Notes: generated by a model not told the origin, from the letters alone. Counted from the first letter of the stretch, positions 8,301-16,636 are shown. The stretch: 64,000 nt of DNA from Sneathiellales bacterium (GCA_028277845.1 JANQFL010000070.1:102775-166774); one strand, 5' to 3'. Numbers and translations: made by a program.

Positions 8301-10982
8301 CTGAGCGGCGGCAAGGACAGCACATACGCGCTATGCCAGCTGGTCGACCTGGGCCTGAAGCCGCTGGTCTTCTTTCTCGATAACGGCTTCATATCCGACG
8401 GTGCGAAGGCCAATATCCGCCGTATCGTCGACCAGTTGGGCCTGGATCTGCATGTCGGATCGACACCCGCCATGAACGACATATTCGTCGACAGCCTGAA
8501 ACGGTTCAGCGACGTCTGCGACGGATGCTTCAAGACCATCTACACGTTGAGCATGAACCTGGCGCGCGAGAAGGGCATCCGGTACATCTTCACCGGTTTG
8601 TCGCGCGGCCAGATCTTCGATACCCGGGTCGCGGATTTCTTCAATCAGCGGATCTTCGATCCCGATGAAATCGACCGCATGGTGATCGAGGCGCGCAAGG
8701 CGTACCACCGCATGGATGATGTGCCGTGCCGGAAACTGGACGTCGCGATGTTCAAGGACGATGCGGTGTTCGAAGAAATCCGCTTCGTCGATTTCTACCG
8801 CTACAGCGATGTATCGCTGGAAGGTATTTTTGACTACCTCGACACCAAGGTGCCTTGGATCCGTCCGCTGGATACGGGCCGGTCCACCAACTGCCTGATC
8901 AACAAGGCCGGTATCCATGTTCACACCAACGAACGGCGGTTCCACAACTACTCGTCGCCCTACAGTTGGGATGTCCGGCTGGGACACAAGAAAAGGGACG
9001 AGGCGCTTGCGGAACTGCAGGACGACATTGCGCCGGCCGAGGTGTACGACATCCTCCAGACCATAGGGTACCGAAGCGAAATCGCGGCCGCCGAGGACAA
9101 GCGACTGGTGGCCTACTATGTATCGCCGGTTCGGCTGCCCGCCGGGGAACTGGAGCGTCATCTGGCCGCCAAGCTCCCATCCGAATTCGTGCCCAAGGAC
9201 TTCGTCCGGCTCGACAGCCTTCCTCTGACCGCCAATGGAAAGGTCGATCGCAGGGCACTGCCCGAGCCGGATGACGGGACCGGCGAACGGCCGGGCACGT
9301 TTATCGCCCCGGGCACGGAGACCGAAAAGGCCCTGGCCAGGATCTGGCGGCAGGTTCTGGGCTTGGATGATATCGGTATCCACGACGATTTCTTTGCCCT
9401 GGGGGGCGATTCGATTCACGGCATTCAGATCGTCAACCAGGCGCGGCGTGTCGGCCTGACGATCAATCCGCAACAAATCTTCGATCATCCCACCATTGCC
9501 GAGCTGGCCGCCGCCGCCGGGTCGGTGGCCGTCCGGCAGGCCGAGCAGGGCGCGGTCACCGGCCTCGTCGCACTGACACCGGCGCAGCGCCGGTTTTTCG
9601 ATCAGCACGGTCCCGATCCCGAACCGTACAGCCAGGCCGTTTTGCTCGAAATCGAAGACGGCCTGGATATCGCGACGCTTGAAAACGCCATCCGTGAGGT
9701 CCTCGTCCATCATGATGGCCTACGATGCAGTTTTTCGCGTACGGAATTGGGATGGCATGGTGTGCTGCATGACATCGACACGGCCGCGATTGCCATCGAT
9801 TGGGTCGACCTGATCGGAACGCCGCCGGATGGGATCAGGGCCGCCATCGACCGGCATGCCCGGTCGGTCCACAAGACCCTCGACATCGGTGCGGCACCAC
9901 TGTTCCGGGCGTGCCGTTTTTCGACGCCGGAAGGCGGCCCCGACTTGCTTCTCTTCATCGTCCATCACCTTGTGATCGACGGATTGTCCTGGCGGATCAT
10001 GCTCGAAGACCTGGAAACGGCCTGCGAACAACTGATCGCGGGGCGCCGGGTCCGGCTGCCGGCCAAAACGGCATCACAGAAGGACTGGACCGAGGCTTTG
10101 CAGGACTACGCCTTTTCGGACGAACTGCGGGAGGAAACAGCCTATTGGACCAACACCACCGACGTGAATGCGGCGCTTCCGGGCCAATTGCCCCCGGGAA
10201 CAGTCGACCGGCACGTGGAAGCGAGCACCGTTTCCGCCGCCCTGACCAGGGATGAGACCCGTCAACTGATACACGATCTGCCGCAAGCCCTGGATATCCG
10301 CCTGCCCGAGGTTTTGGCGACGGCCTTGGCGCAGTCCTTCGCGGACTGGGCGGGCAGGGATGGCATCCTTGCCGATTTTGAAGGCCATGGCCGGGAGGCG
10401 ATCGCCGACGGCCTGGATCTTCTGCGCTCGGTCGGATGGTTCACGTCCGTGTATCCCGTTGGCCTGCAATTGGGGCACTGCACCGGGTCCGTAGCGGCGA
10501 TGAATGCGGTCAAGCGGCAGTTCCGGTCCGTTCCGAACCGGGGCATCGGGTATGGCGTGTTGCGTTACCTGGCGGGTGACAACGGAGCCCGCACCGCGCT
10601 GGAGCAACGCCCACAAGCGGACCTTTTGTTCAATTTCCTTGGCCACTGGGACAAAACGATTTCGGCGGAATCCAGGTTCCGGTTCACCGGGCCGGTTTAT
10701 GTGTATTGGGGAGACGACAGCCGGCGCGCCTATGCGCTGGAGGCCAATGCGGCGGTGTTTGACGGCGCGTTCGTCATCGACTGGACGTTCAACGAGCGGC
10801 GTCACGCGCGCGCCGAGATCGAACGGTTTTCCGATACCTACATGCACCATCTGCGCCGCTTGATTGCCGACGGTGTGCGGGGAAGCGCCGAGGACCGGGC
10901 GGAGCCGGATTTCTCGCACGCCGACCTCGATGAACAGGGAATGGCCGATGTGCTCGCAGAATTCGGTCAGGACGCGGATTGA
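5382..10982 (+). CDS. NRPS module C-A(PP-loop ATPase insertion)-PCP-E
   Basis: An 1866-residue NRPS. Domain order by residue: condensation about 8-440 (HHVLTDA at 142-148, Gly of HHxxxDG replaced by Ala); adenylation about 462-895 with A8 near 870; an inserted domain about 900-1238; the remaining adenylation subdomain 1242-1290 with A10 Lys1287 (NGKVDRRAL); carrier with Ser1344 (GGDS); epimerisation about 1365-1850 with HHLVIDG at 1528-1534, EGHGRE and VGWFTS. The pocket code by hand alignment is DLTKIGEVA, which differs at one position from the classic Asn code DLTKIGEVG. The insertion has a zinc ribbon (C910xxC913, C930xxC933), the PP-loop SGGKDS at 975-980 and a C1046xxC1049 pair. It resembles PseA/WbpG N-acetyl-sugar amidotransferases and other N-type ATP pyrophosphatases. 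The module should therefore add D-Asn whose side chain may be modified on the carrier. It starts inside the free carrier gene and stops one base before a candidate TTG of the next gene. Confidence 0.95.
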   Translation: MPLEQESSLADLSNLTHSQVLIWTGQLLAPDDPLYNMVLAFRIGGAVDPVVFQQAFQRLVDDCDVLRTVITTEKGVPQQRVLPEFAYAVPLIDFSQDAAPEQRYAEWLARSKQRTFDLSRCHFDTALVKLGDDDFVWYLNQHHVLTDAWSVSVLYRKMQHYYGLARQGRLDQAEPLPAYQDYVAQDRRDRRSDRYAKAQAFWSEKLKTPVPPSSFYRRRGSTRSGRTVRIPCRLGAERTRRVRALTGDRAFQAFTPDLALFQIFATVLFAYLHRLSGQRAVSIGAPAHNRTTAEQQESAGLFIEVFPLSAEIGEADSFADLYRTVSADARHFLLNAVPGTGGAETNRAFDVILNYITARFGDFDGLPMRSEWVHADHGDANHLLRLQVQDFDQTEDLELYFDLNEAVFVNAERQWVGDHFLRLLDALLDDPDTEIASVPLLSDDEFGRFESEVNASPDVPPEGETVIQMFEAQVAKTPQATALRCEDAALTYQDLNARANRVAHDLSGRGIGPGNTAAISMMRSVDMVVAIFGVLKSGAAYVPVDPGYPADRVAYLLENSGADLIIVDDHAAGMIPAIDVPVAKLADLGDVGDAAATGNPPNRAGSDDTAYVMYTSGSTGRPKGVAIGHDGLANYVSWCKRFYLRGDVLDFPLFTSFSFDLTVTSLYVPLVSGGTLVVYPEHPDRRDVDVQKVVEDNAVDIVKLTPAHLSVVQNTDFSTSRIRALIVGGEDFKSDLARIINRRFGGDVEIYNEYGPTEATVACAIHRFDRDDDTGSSVPIGRSIDNLQAYVLDAARHPVPQGVTGEIHIGGAGVAKGYVNNADETAERFVANPFRPGQRLYKTGDLGRWNPDGRLDYLGRADTQVKIRGIRMELTEIEGAILTHPDVSETAAAVFEQRQSPLRAEEQDYCVRCGLSGNHPSAQLDGDCLCRLCRVFESQRDLAMDYFGTMNELRSIAQDVKASAQGPHDCIMLLSGGKDSTYALCQLVDLGLKPLVFFLDNGFISDGAKANIRRIVDQLGLDLHVGSTPAMNDIFVDSLKRFSDVCDGCFKTIYTLSMNLAREKGIRYIFTGLSRGQIFDTRVADFFNQRIFDPDEIDRMVIEARKAYHRMDDVPCRKLDVAMFKDDAVFEEIRFVDFYRYSDVSLEGIFDYLDTKVPWIRPLDTGRSTNCLINKAGIHVHTNERRFHNYSSPYSWDVRLGHKKRDEALAELQDDIAPAEVYDILQTIGYRSEIAAAEDKRLVAYYVSPVRLPAGELERHLAAKLPSEFVPKDFVRLDSLPLTANGKVDRRALPEPDDGTGERPGTFIAPGTETEKALARIWRQVLGLDDIGIHDDFFALGGDSIHGIQIVNQARRVGLTINPQQIFDHPTIAELAAAAGSVAVRQAEQGAVTGLVALTPAQRRFFDQHGPDPEPYSQAVLLEIEDGLDIATLENAIREVLVHHDGLRCSFSRTELGWHGVLHDIDTAAIAIDWVDLIGTPPDGIRAAIDRHARSVHKTLDIGAAPLFRACRFSTPEGGPDLLLFIVHHLVIDGLSWRIMLEDLETACEQLIAGRRVRLPAKTASQKDWTEALQDYAFSDELREETAYWTNTTDVNAALPGQLPPGTVDRHVEASTVSAALTRDETRQLIHDLPQALDIRLPEVLATALAQSFADWAGRDGILADFEGHGREAIADGLDLLRSVGWFTSVYPVGLQLGHCTGSVAAMNAVKRQFRSVPNRGIGYGVLRYLAGDNGARTALEQRPQADLLFNFLGHWDKTISAESRFRFTGPVYVYWGDDSRRAYALEANAAVFDGAFVIDWTFNERRHARAEIERFSDTYMHHLRRLIADGVRGSAEDRAEPDFSHADLDEQGMADVLAEFGQDAD

Positions 10983-10996
10983 CGGGGCGGCGGGAC

Positions 10997-13822
10997 ATGT
11001 CACGGGATAACAACATACAGGCCGTCCGCCGGCTGACCCCGATCCAGGAAGGCATTCTTTTTCATACCCTGGAGGCCAAGCGCAGCGGCGTTTATTTCGA
11101 GCAGTACAGTTGCCTGTACGAGGGACGGGTGGACACCGACAGATTGCGGCGGGCATGGTTTAGGGTTGTCGAGAGGCACGAAGTGCTGCATACCCTGTTT
11201 ACCTGGGAAGGCCGCGACAAACCGCTGCAGATCGTGCGTCATACGGTGCCGTTGCCGTGGGAGGAACTGGACTGGCGCGATGCCGACGAGCATGAAGCCG
11301 CCGAGCGCTGGCAAGATTTCCTCGACCGCGACCGCGCGCGCGGTTTCGAGCTGGACAAGGCGCCGCTGATCCGCCTGACCCTGGTGCGGGTGGCGGACGA
11401 CCGCTACCGGTTTCTGTGGTCGTTTCATCATCTGCTGATCGATGGCTGGTCGATGCGGCTGATCCTCAACGAAGTGACGGCGCTGTATGCCGGCGGCGAC
11501 GGGTCCAGCCCGTTGCCCAGACCGCGATCCTTCGGCGATCTGATCGCGTGGATGGAGGGTCAGGACACCGCGAAACAGGAAGCCTTCTGGACCGACGCGT
11601 TGAGCGGGTTCACCGAACCGACGTCCCTGTCGGCCATTGTCGGAAGCCAACAATTGCCCGTTTCCGGGCATCCGCACGACACGCAGGAAACCGTTCTCGA
11701 CGCATCGCTGACCGCGCAGGTCCGCGCATTCGCCCGGGCCGAGCGCCTGACGTTGAACACCGTTCTTCTGGGGGCCTGGTCGCTGGTTCTCGGCCGTTAC
11801 TGCGACAGGGCGGATGTGGTGTTCGGGACCACGGTGTCGGGCCGGCCGGCGGAACTGGATGGCGTCGACGGCATCGCCGGCATGTTCATCAATACGCTGC
11901 CATTGCGTGTTGACATTCCGGAAAACGAGACGCCTGGCGCCTGGCTGTCGCGGCTGCAGGCCAGACAGATGGCCATGCGTGCCCATGAGCAGACGTCGCT
12001 GGCGGCGGTGCAGCGCTGGAGCGACGTTCCCGCGGGTTCGGCGTTGTTCGAAAGCATATTCGTTTTCGAAAACTTCCCCGAAAAAGCGGCGGGCGGTGCG
12101 CTGGTGCCCGAGCTGTACCCGCGGGATGAACGGTACATCGAGTACAGCAATTATCCGCTGGCCATTTTGGCGGTGCCGGGCGAACAGATACGGCTGATTG
12201 CGGTCCACGATCCGGCCATATTCACGGCTGAGACGGCGAAACGGCTGCTGGAGAACTTGGCCACGGCGGTGGCCTCTCTGACCGCCGCCGCAACGGAGAC
12301 GGTGTCGGCCGTCACCATCGTGCCGGCAGCCGAAAGGACGCGGCTGCTGGAGCAGTGGAACCGGACCGCGGCACCCTATCCGTCCGACCGGTGTATCCAT
12401 CATCAGATCGAGCATTTCGCCCGGACCACGCCGGATGCCGTCGCCTTGGCCGATACCGGGACGGCGGTCAGCTATGACGAATTGGACTCCAGAGCCAACC
12501 GGTTGGCCGTATTGCTGCAGAGCCGGGGGATCGGTGTCGGTGCCATCGTGCCCGTGTTTCTGGACCGCGGCATCGATGCAATAGTCGCCATGCTCGCCGT
12601 TCTGAAAGCCGGTGGTGCCTATGTCCCGCTCGACCCGACATTCCCGAAGGACCGTATTCGTCACATTCTCGAGGACATTGCGGCGGCAGACACGGGCCGG
12701 ACCGGGCAACTGATCGTTCTGAGCAACGTCGCGCTCTCGCACAATCTCCCAACGTCGGTTGTCGAGCCCGTCTGCCTCGACGACGGCGATCTTCCGTCCG
12801 ATACCGGTCCGTTTGTCGAACCCGGTGTCACGCCGGACGACCTGGCCTATGTCATATACACCTCCGGGTCGACGGGACGGCCGAAAGGCGTCATGGTCAC
12901 GCACCGGAATCTGGTCAACTCGACCCACGCGAGACACGCGTTCTTCGGGGAACCGCTGTCGTCCTTCCTGCTGCTCTCTTCCCTGGCGACCGACAGTTCG
13001 GTCGCGGGCACGTACTGGGCGCTCTGCTCCGGTGCAAGCCTGGTCCTGCCGCCCCGACGCATCGAACAGGACATACCGGCCTTGACCGACCTGGTCGCCC
13101 GCCGGCAGGTCTCGCACTATCTCTGTGTGCCATCGCTGCATGCACTCATTCTCGAGCACAGTTCGGCTGATCGGCTTGCAAGCTTGAAGGGCGTCATGGT
13201 TGCGGGTGAGGCATGCACCGAAGATGTGGTGCTGAACCACTACACCGCACTGCCCGACGTGACTTTGTACAACGAATACGGACCAACCGAAGCAACCGTC
13301 TGGGCAACCGGGTGCACGTTGAAACCGGGCGAACCGGTGAGTATTGGCCGCCCCATCGCGAATACGACGGCGTACGTACTGGATTCCCATCAGCGCTTGT
13401 TGCCGGCCGGCGTACCGGGTGAGTTGTGCATCGGCGGCGTCAACGTGGCCCGGGGGTATCTCAATCAACCGGAACTCACGGCCGAGCGTTTCATTACCGA
13501 CCGCTACGCGGACGATCATGGTGCGCGGCTCTATCGAACCGACGATCTGGTGCGGCACCGGGAGGACGGCACCATCGTGTTTCTGGGCCGGGTCGACAAT
13601 CAGGTCAAGATCCGCGGTTTCCGCGTCGAACCGGAGGAAATCGAACGAGTCATCCTGGAATGCGGAGCGGTGAGCGAGGCTGCCGTCATTGCCACGGGGA
13701 CCGGTTCGGACGGCGCCGACCCCACGGCACTGCTGTCGCAGTTGCAGGCGATGCCATCCGACGAGGCCGAACGACTGCTCACCGAAATCGAAACGCTGGA
13801 GATGGAGGCGGCGGCGATATGA
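10997..13822 (+). CDS. NRPS C-A protein with adenylation domain truncated after A8
   Basis: A 941-residue protein with a complete condensation domain (HHLLIDG at residues 144-150) and an adenylation domain from about 457. The motifs YTSGSTGRPKG, YGPTE, YRTDD and NQVKIRGFRVEPEE (A8) are present. The protein then stops at about residue 902 plus a 38-residue charged helical tail (LLSQLQAMPSDEAERLLTE). The A9-A10 subdomain with the catalytic Lys and the carrier are missing here but open the gene at 14624. The pocket code reads DSALMAEVW by hand alignment; I cannot assign a substrate. Because the preceding module ends in an E domain, the C domain should be of DCL type. I chose ATG 10997 over the in-frame TTG at 10979, since GGCGGCGGGAC precedes it. 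The stop overlaps the next start (ATGA). Confidence 0.93.
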   Translation: MSRDNNIQAVRRLTPIQEGILFHTLEAKRSGVYFEQYSCLYEGRVDTDRLRRAWFRVVERHEVLHTLFTWEGRDKPLQIVRHTVPLPWEELDWRDADEHEAAERWQDFLDRDRARGFELDKAPLIRLTLVRVADDRYRFLWSFHHLLIDGWSMRLILNEVTALYAGGDGSSPLPRPRSFGDLIAWMEGQDTAKQEAFWTDALSGFTEPTSLSAIVGSQQLPVSGHPHDTQETVLDASLTAQVRAFARAERLTLNTVLLGAWSLVLGRYCDRADVVFGTTVSGRPAELDGVDGIAGMFINTLPLRVDIPENETPGAWLSRLQARQMAMRAHEQTSLAAVQRWSDVPAGSALFESIFVFENFPEKAAGGALVPELYPRDERYIEYSNYPLAILAVPGEQIRLIAVHDPAIFTAETAKRLLENLATAVASLTAAATETVSAVTIVPAAERTRLLEQWNRTAAPYPSDRCIHHQIEHFARTTPDAVALADTGTAVSYDELDSRANRLAVLLQSRGIGVGAIVPVFLDRGIDAIVAMLAVLKAGGAYVPLDPTFPKDRIRHILEDIAAADTGRTGQLIVLSNVALSHNLPTSVVEPVCLDDGDLPSDTGPFVEPGVTPDDLAYVIYTSGSTGRPKGVMVTHRNLVNSTHARHAFFGEPLSSFLLLSSLATDSSVAGTYWALCSGASLVLPPRRIEQDIPALTDLVARRQVSHYLCVPSLHALILEHSSADRLASLKGVMVAGEACTEDVVLNHYTALPDVTLYNEYGPTEATVWATGCTLKPGEPVSIGRPIANTTAYVLDSHQRLLPAGVPGELCIGGVNVARGYLNQPELTAERFITDRYADDHGARLYRTDDLVRHREDGTIVFLGRVDNQVKIRGFRVEPEEIERVILECGAVSEAAVIATGTGSDGADPTALLSQLQAMPSDEAERLLTEIETLEMEAAAI

Positions 13823-14610
13823 CGAAACGGCTCAAACGCCACCGCGACTTCGAAATCTCGGTGCAGATCAAAAACGACGACTTCATTCGGCCGCCCCGCG
13901 ACGCGCAACGCAATTGGTTGTTGAACGGGACCTTGAACGAGTTTTCGGACAACTTGCTGGCGCTGAATACCCTGGCGCGCCGCTATGTGCCGGGTTCGGA
14001 TGCGCTGCCCACAGGCGATCGAAGCCAGGCCGTGATGCACGATGAAGACATCATGGAAGACTGGCAACTGCCGCTGATGCAGGCCATGGCCGAGGGGGTG
14101 ACCGAGGGTCACGGCCATGTGCTGGAAATCGGTTTTGGGCGCGGCGCCGCATCCACCATGATCCAGCGGTGCGGCGTCGAAAGCCACACCATTATCGAAT
14201 GCAACGACTCCATCGTCGGACGTTTCAATACCTGGAAGGACGACTATCCGGGACGGGATATCAAAATGGTGCACGGCATGTGGCAGGATACCCTGCCGTC
14301 CCTCGGCACCTTCGACGGCATATTCTTCCACACCTATCCGCTGAACGAAGCCGAATTCGTCGAGCAGATCGGCGAAAGCACCACGTTTGCGGAGCATTTC
14401 TTCGAACATGCGGCGCAGCACTTGGTGGACGGCGGGCGTTTCACCTATCTGTCCAACGAAATGGATTCCCTGAGCCGGACTCACCAGCGGCTGCTGTTCC
14501 GTTACTTCGATCGCATCTCGATCCGGATCGTCGAGAACCTGAACCTGCCGGAGACTGTCAGGGACGCCTGGTGGGCCGATTCGATGGCCGTTGTCGTGGC
14601 GTTCAAGTAG
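13819..14610 (+). CDS. SAM-dependent methyltransferase of the guanidinoacetate/arginine N-methyltransferase type
   Basis: A 263-residue class I methyltransferase with SAM motif VLEIGFGRG from residue 101, HTIIECND following it, and GTFDGIFFHTYPL near 163-175. This arrangement matches guanidinoacetate N-methyltransferase (GAMT) and the related Arg N-methyltransferases, which methylate guanidino nitrogens. In GAMT the equivalent segment is YDTYPL, with the Asp acting on the guanidine; here it is His171 (HTYPL), so the substrate or base may differ. The IMEDW segment near residue 76 parallels the GAMT VMERW segment. The gene sits exactly between the two halves of a split adenylation domain, overlapping the first by ATGA and ending 13 bases before the second. 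I infer N-methylation of the amino acid on this module's carrier, or of the amidine/amide nitrogen made by the previous module. Confidence 0.9.
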   Translation: MTKRLKRHRDFEISVQIKNDDFIRPPRDAQRNWLLNGTLNEFSDNLLALNTLARRYVPGSDALPTGDRSQAVMHDEDIMEDWQLPLMQAMAEGVTEGHGHVLEIGFGRGAASTMIQRCGVESHTIIECNDSIVGRFNTWKDDYPGRDIKMVHGMWQDTLPSLGTFDGIFFHTYPLNEAEFVEQIGESTTFAEHFFEHAAQHLVDGGRFTYLSNEMDSLSRTHQRLLFRYFDRISIRIVENLNLPETVRDAWWADSMAVVVAFK

Positions 14611-14623
14611 GCGGATGATGGGT

Positions 14624-16636
14624 ATGGAAACGACGGAGCGCACTTTGCAGGAACGGCTGAACGCCCTGTCGCCCGGGCAACGCGCCGAACTGGCGCGCCG
14701 GTTGTCCGGCAACGCCGGTCCGCGGCGGACGGAGCGGGACGCCCTGATCGCCTTTGTGGTCGGCCGGAACGGGGCGGTGGACGAAGACGCCGTGCGGGCG
14801 CGTCTGCGCGACCGTCTGCCCGACTACATGGTGCCGCGCGATATCGTGGTGCTCGACTCGCTGCCGCGGCTGCCCAACGGCAAGATCGACCGCAACGCCT
14901 TGCATGCCGTCGATTGGACGCAACCGGAACCCGACGGGAGCGACATCGTCGCGCCGCGAAACGAGGCCGAACGGACCTTGTCGGATATATGGTGCGATGT
15001 GCTCGGACTCGACAGCGTCAGCATCCATGACGATTTTTTCGAAGTCGGCGGCGATTCGTTGATCAGTATCCGTATTCTTTCGCGCGCCAATCAGGCCGGC
15101 TTGAAAATCAGACCCGAGCTGTTCTTCGAATATCCGACCATCGCCGGGCAAGCGGCCGCCTCCGGCGGGGCTACGGTCGTCACAGCCGAACCCGGCCTGG
15201 TGACGGGCACGATGCCTTTGATGCCTATACAGCACTGGTTCTTCGAGAGAATTCCGGTCGATCCCCAACAGTGGAACCAGTCGGCGCTGTACACCGCGCC
15301 GGAAGGGTTCAGCGCCGACCGTCTGGAACGCAGCGTTCAGCATCTGATGAAGCATCACGATGCCCTGCGTCTGCGGTTCCCAATGGCCGGCGGGAAACGC
15401 CAAGCGACGTTCGATGACATGCCGGCGGAGCTGCCCGTGGTGCACGTCGACCTGTCCGGCGCCGATCCATCCGACGTCGAGGGCGAGATCGTGAAAACCG
15501 CCGAAAAGTATCATGCCCGGTTCGATCTCGAGACCGGTCCGCTGGTCTGTTTTGTCCATTTCACCCTACCGGCCGGGCAGGACGCAAAAGTCCTTGTCAT
15601 CGTGCATCATCTACTGGTTGATGCCGTTTCCTGGTGTTTGCTCAGCGAGCACTTCGACTTGATTTGTGGTCAGATTATGAGCGGCGAGGCCATCGCCCTG
15701 CCGGACAAGACAACGTCGCTTCAACAGTGGGCGATGCGGCTGAAGAACCGGGCTGAAGCACAGGACATCCAGTCGGAAGCCGCTTACTGGCGCGGCAACC
15801 TTGCCGAGGAAGGCGATCGGCTGCCGACGGATTTTCCCGCGGAGGTCACCGACAATCGTTTTGCCGATACCGAGTATGTGTCCCGGTCCCTGGATGAGGA
15901 GGCGACGCAAACCCTGTTGCAGGACGTCTGCCAACGGCACAGGGCGCAAATCGACGAAATCCTGATGGCCGCGCTCGCCGGCACGGTCTGTGCCTGGACC
16001 GGGCGACCATCGGTGACATTCGATCTGGAGGGGCATGGCCGGGAGGCCATGTTCGACGACATGGATGTGTCGCACACCGTCGGTTGGTTTACGACCGTCT
16101 TTCCGGTGCGTATCGCGCTGGGGCAAAGCGACGAAACGGCCGACCATCTTGCCTCGGTCAAGGACCGGTTGCGCCGGATCGCCAATGGCGGCATCGGATA
16201 CGGCTTGCTGCGGGACATGATGCCGGGCACGGAGATATCCGACGCGCTTCGCCAAGCGCCCAGGTCCGAACTGCTGTTCAACTATCTTGGACAGGTGGAT
16301 TTGCTGGCCGGCGAGTTGAAGCATCTGCGGCTGGAAGACGACCAGTTTACGGCGGCGCGCAGTCCTCGCGGCATCCGAGCCTACGTTCTTGAAGTCAATG
16401 CGCGGATATCGTGCGGTAGGCTCCGGGTGGATTGGTCCTACGCTTCGCGTTTGCACAACCGTGACACCGTATTGGGGCTGGCGAACGATTTCATGGCGCG
16501 CCTGCAATCGTTGATCGGTTCGCACGGAGAGGAATCGCAACCCGTGGTGACCGCCGCCGATTTCCCGCTCGCAAACCTCGATCAAGACGAATTCGCCGCA
16601 TTGGCGCAACTGCTCGACGAAGACAATAAACAATAG
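14624..16636 (+). CDS. NRPS A(C-terminal subdomain)-PCP-E protein
   Basis: A 670-residue protein that begins with a short helix (LNALSPGQRAELARRLSG) and then the second part of an adenylation domain: LRDRLPDYMVPRDIVVL (A9) and LPNGKIDRNAL (A10, with the catalytic Lys). It has no A1-A8. A carrier follows (GGDS, Ser145) and then an epimerisation domain with HHLLVDA at 328-334, EGHGREA and VGWFTTVFPV. It completes the adenylation domain broken off in the gene ending at 13822, so the two proteins must dock to work. The terminal helices on both sides are candidate docking elements. ATG 14624 is preceded by AGGCGG at nine bases; ATG 14615 is also possible. The module should deliver a D-residue to the C-PCP-TE protein encoded at the left edge. 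Confidence 0.92.
   Translation: METTERTLQERLNALSPGQRAELARRLSGNAGPRRTERDALIAFVVGRNGAVDEDAVRARLRDRLPDYMVPRDIVVLDSLPRLPNGKIDRNALHAVDWTQPEPDGSDIVAPRNEAERTLSDIWCDVLGLDSVSIHDDFFEVGGDSLISIRILSRANQAGLKIRPELFFEYPTIAGQAAASGGATVVTAEPGLVTGTMPLMPIQHWFFERIPVDPQQWNQSALYTAPEGFSADRLERSVQHLMKHHDALRLRFPMAGGKRQATFDDMPAELPVVHVDLSGADPSDVEGEIVKTAEKYHARFDLETGPLVCFVHFTLPAGQDAKVLVIVHHLLVDAVSWCLLSEHFDLICGQIMSGEAIALPDKTTSLQQWAMRLKNRAEAQDIQSEAAYWRGNLAEEGDRLPTDFPAEVTDNRFADTEYVSRSLDEEATQTLLQDVCQRHRAQIDEILMAALAGTVCAWTGRPSVTFDLEGHGREAMFDDMDVSHTVGWFTTVFPVRIALGQSDETADHLASVKDRLRRIANGGIGYGLLRDMMPGTEISDALRQAPRSELLFNYLGQVDLLAGELKHLRLEDDQFTAARSPRGIRAYVLEVNARISCGRLRVDWSYASRLHNRDTVLGLANDFMARLQSLIGSHGEESQPVVTAADFPLANLDQDEFAALAQLLDEDNKQ

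Noticed and set aside
10979..10996. TTG start overlapping the previous NRPS stop
   Set aside because: Possible, but ATG 10997 has a better upstream Shine-Dalgarno-like stretch and gives a typical C-domain N-terminus.
11000..13558. An 852-codon minus-strand frame
   Set aside because: It is antisense to the NRPS C-A protein with intact motifs on the + strand.
13426..13818. In-frame N-terminal extension of the methyltransferase
   Set aside because: It overlaps the NRPS coding sequence out of frame, while ATG 13819 overlaps the NRPS stop and gives a normal GAMT-like length.
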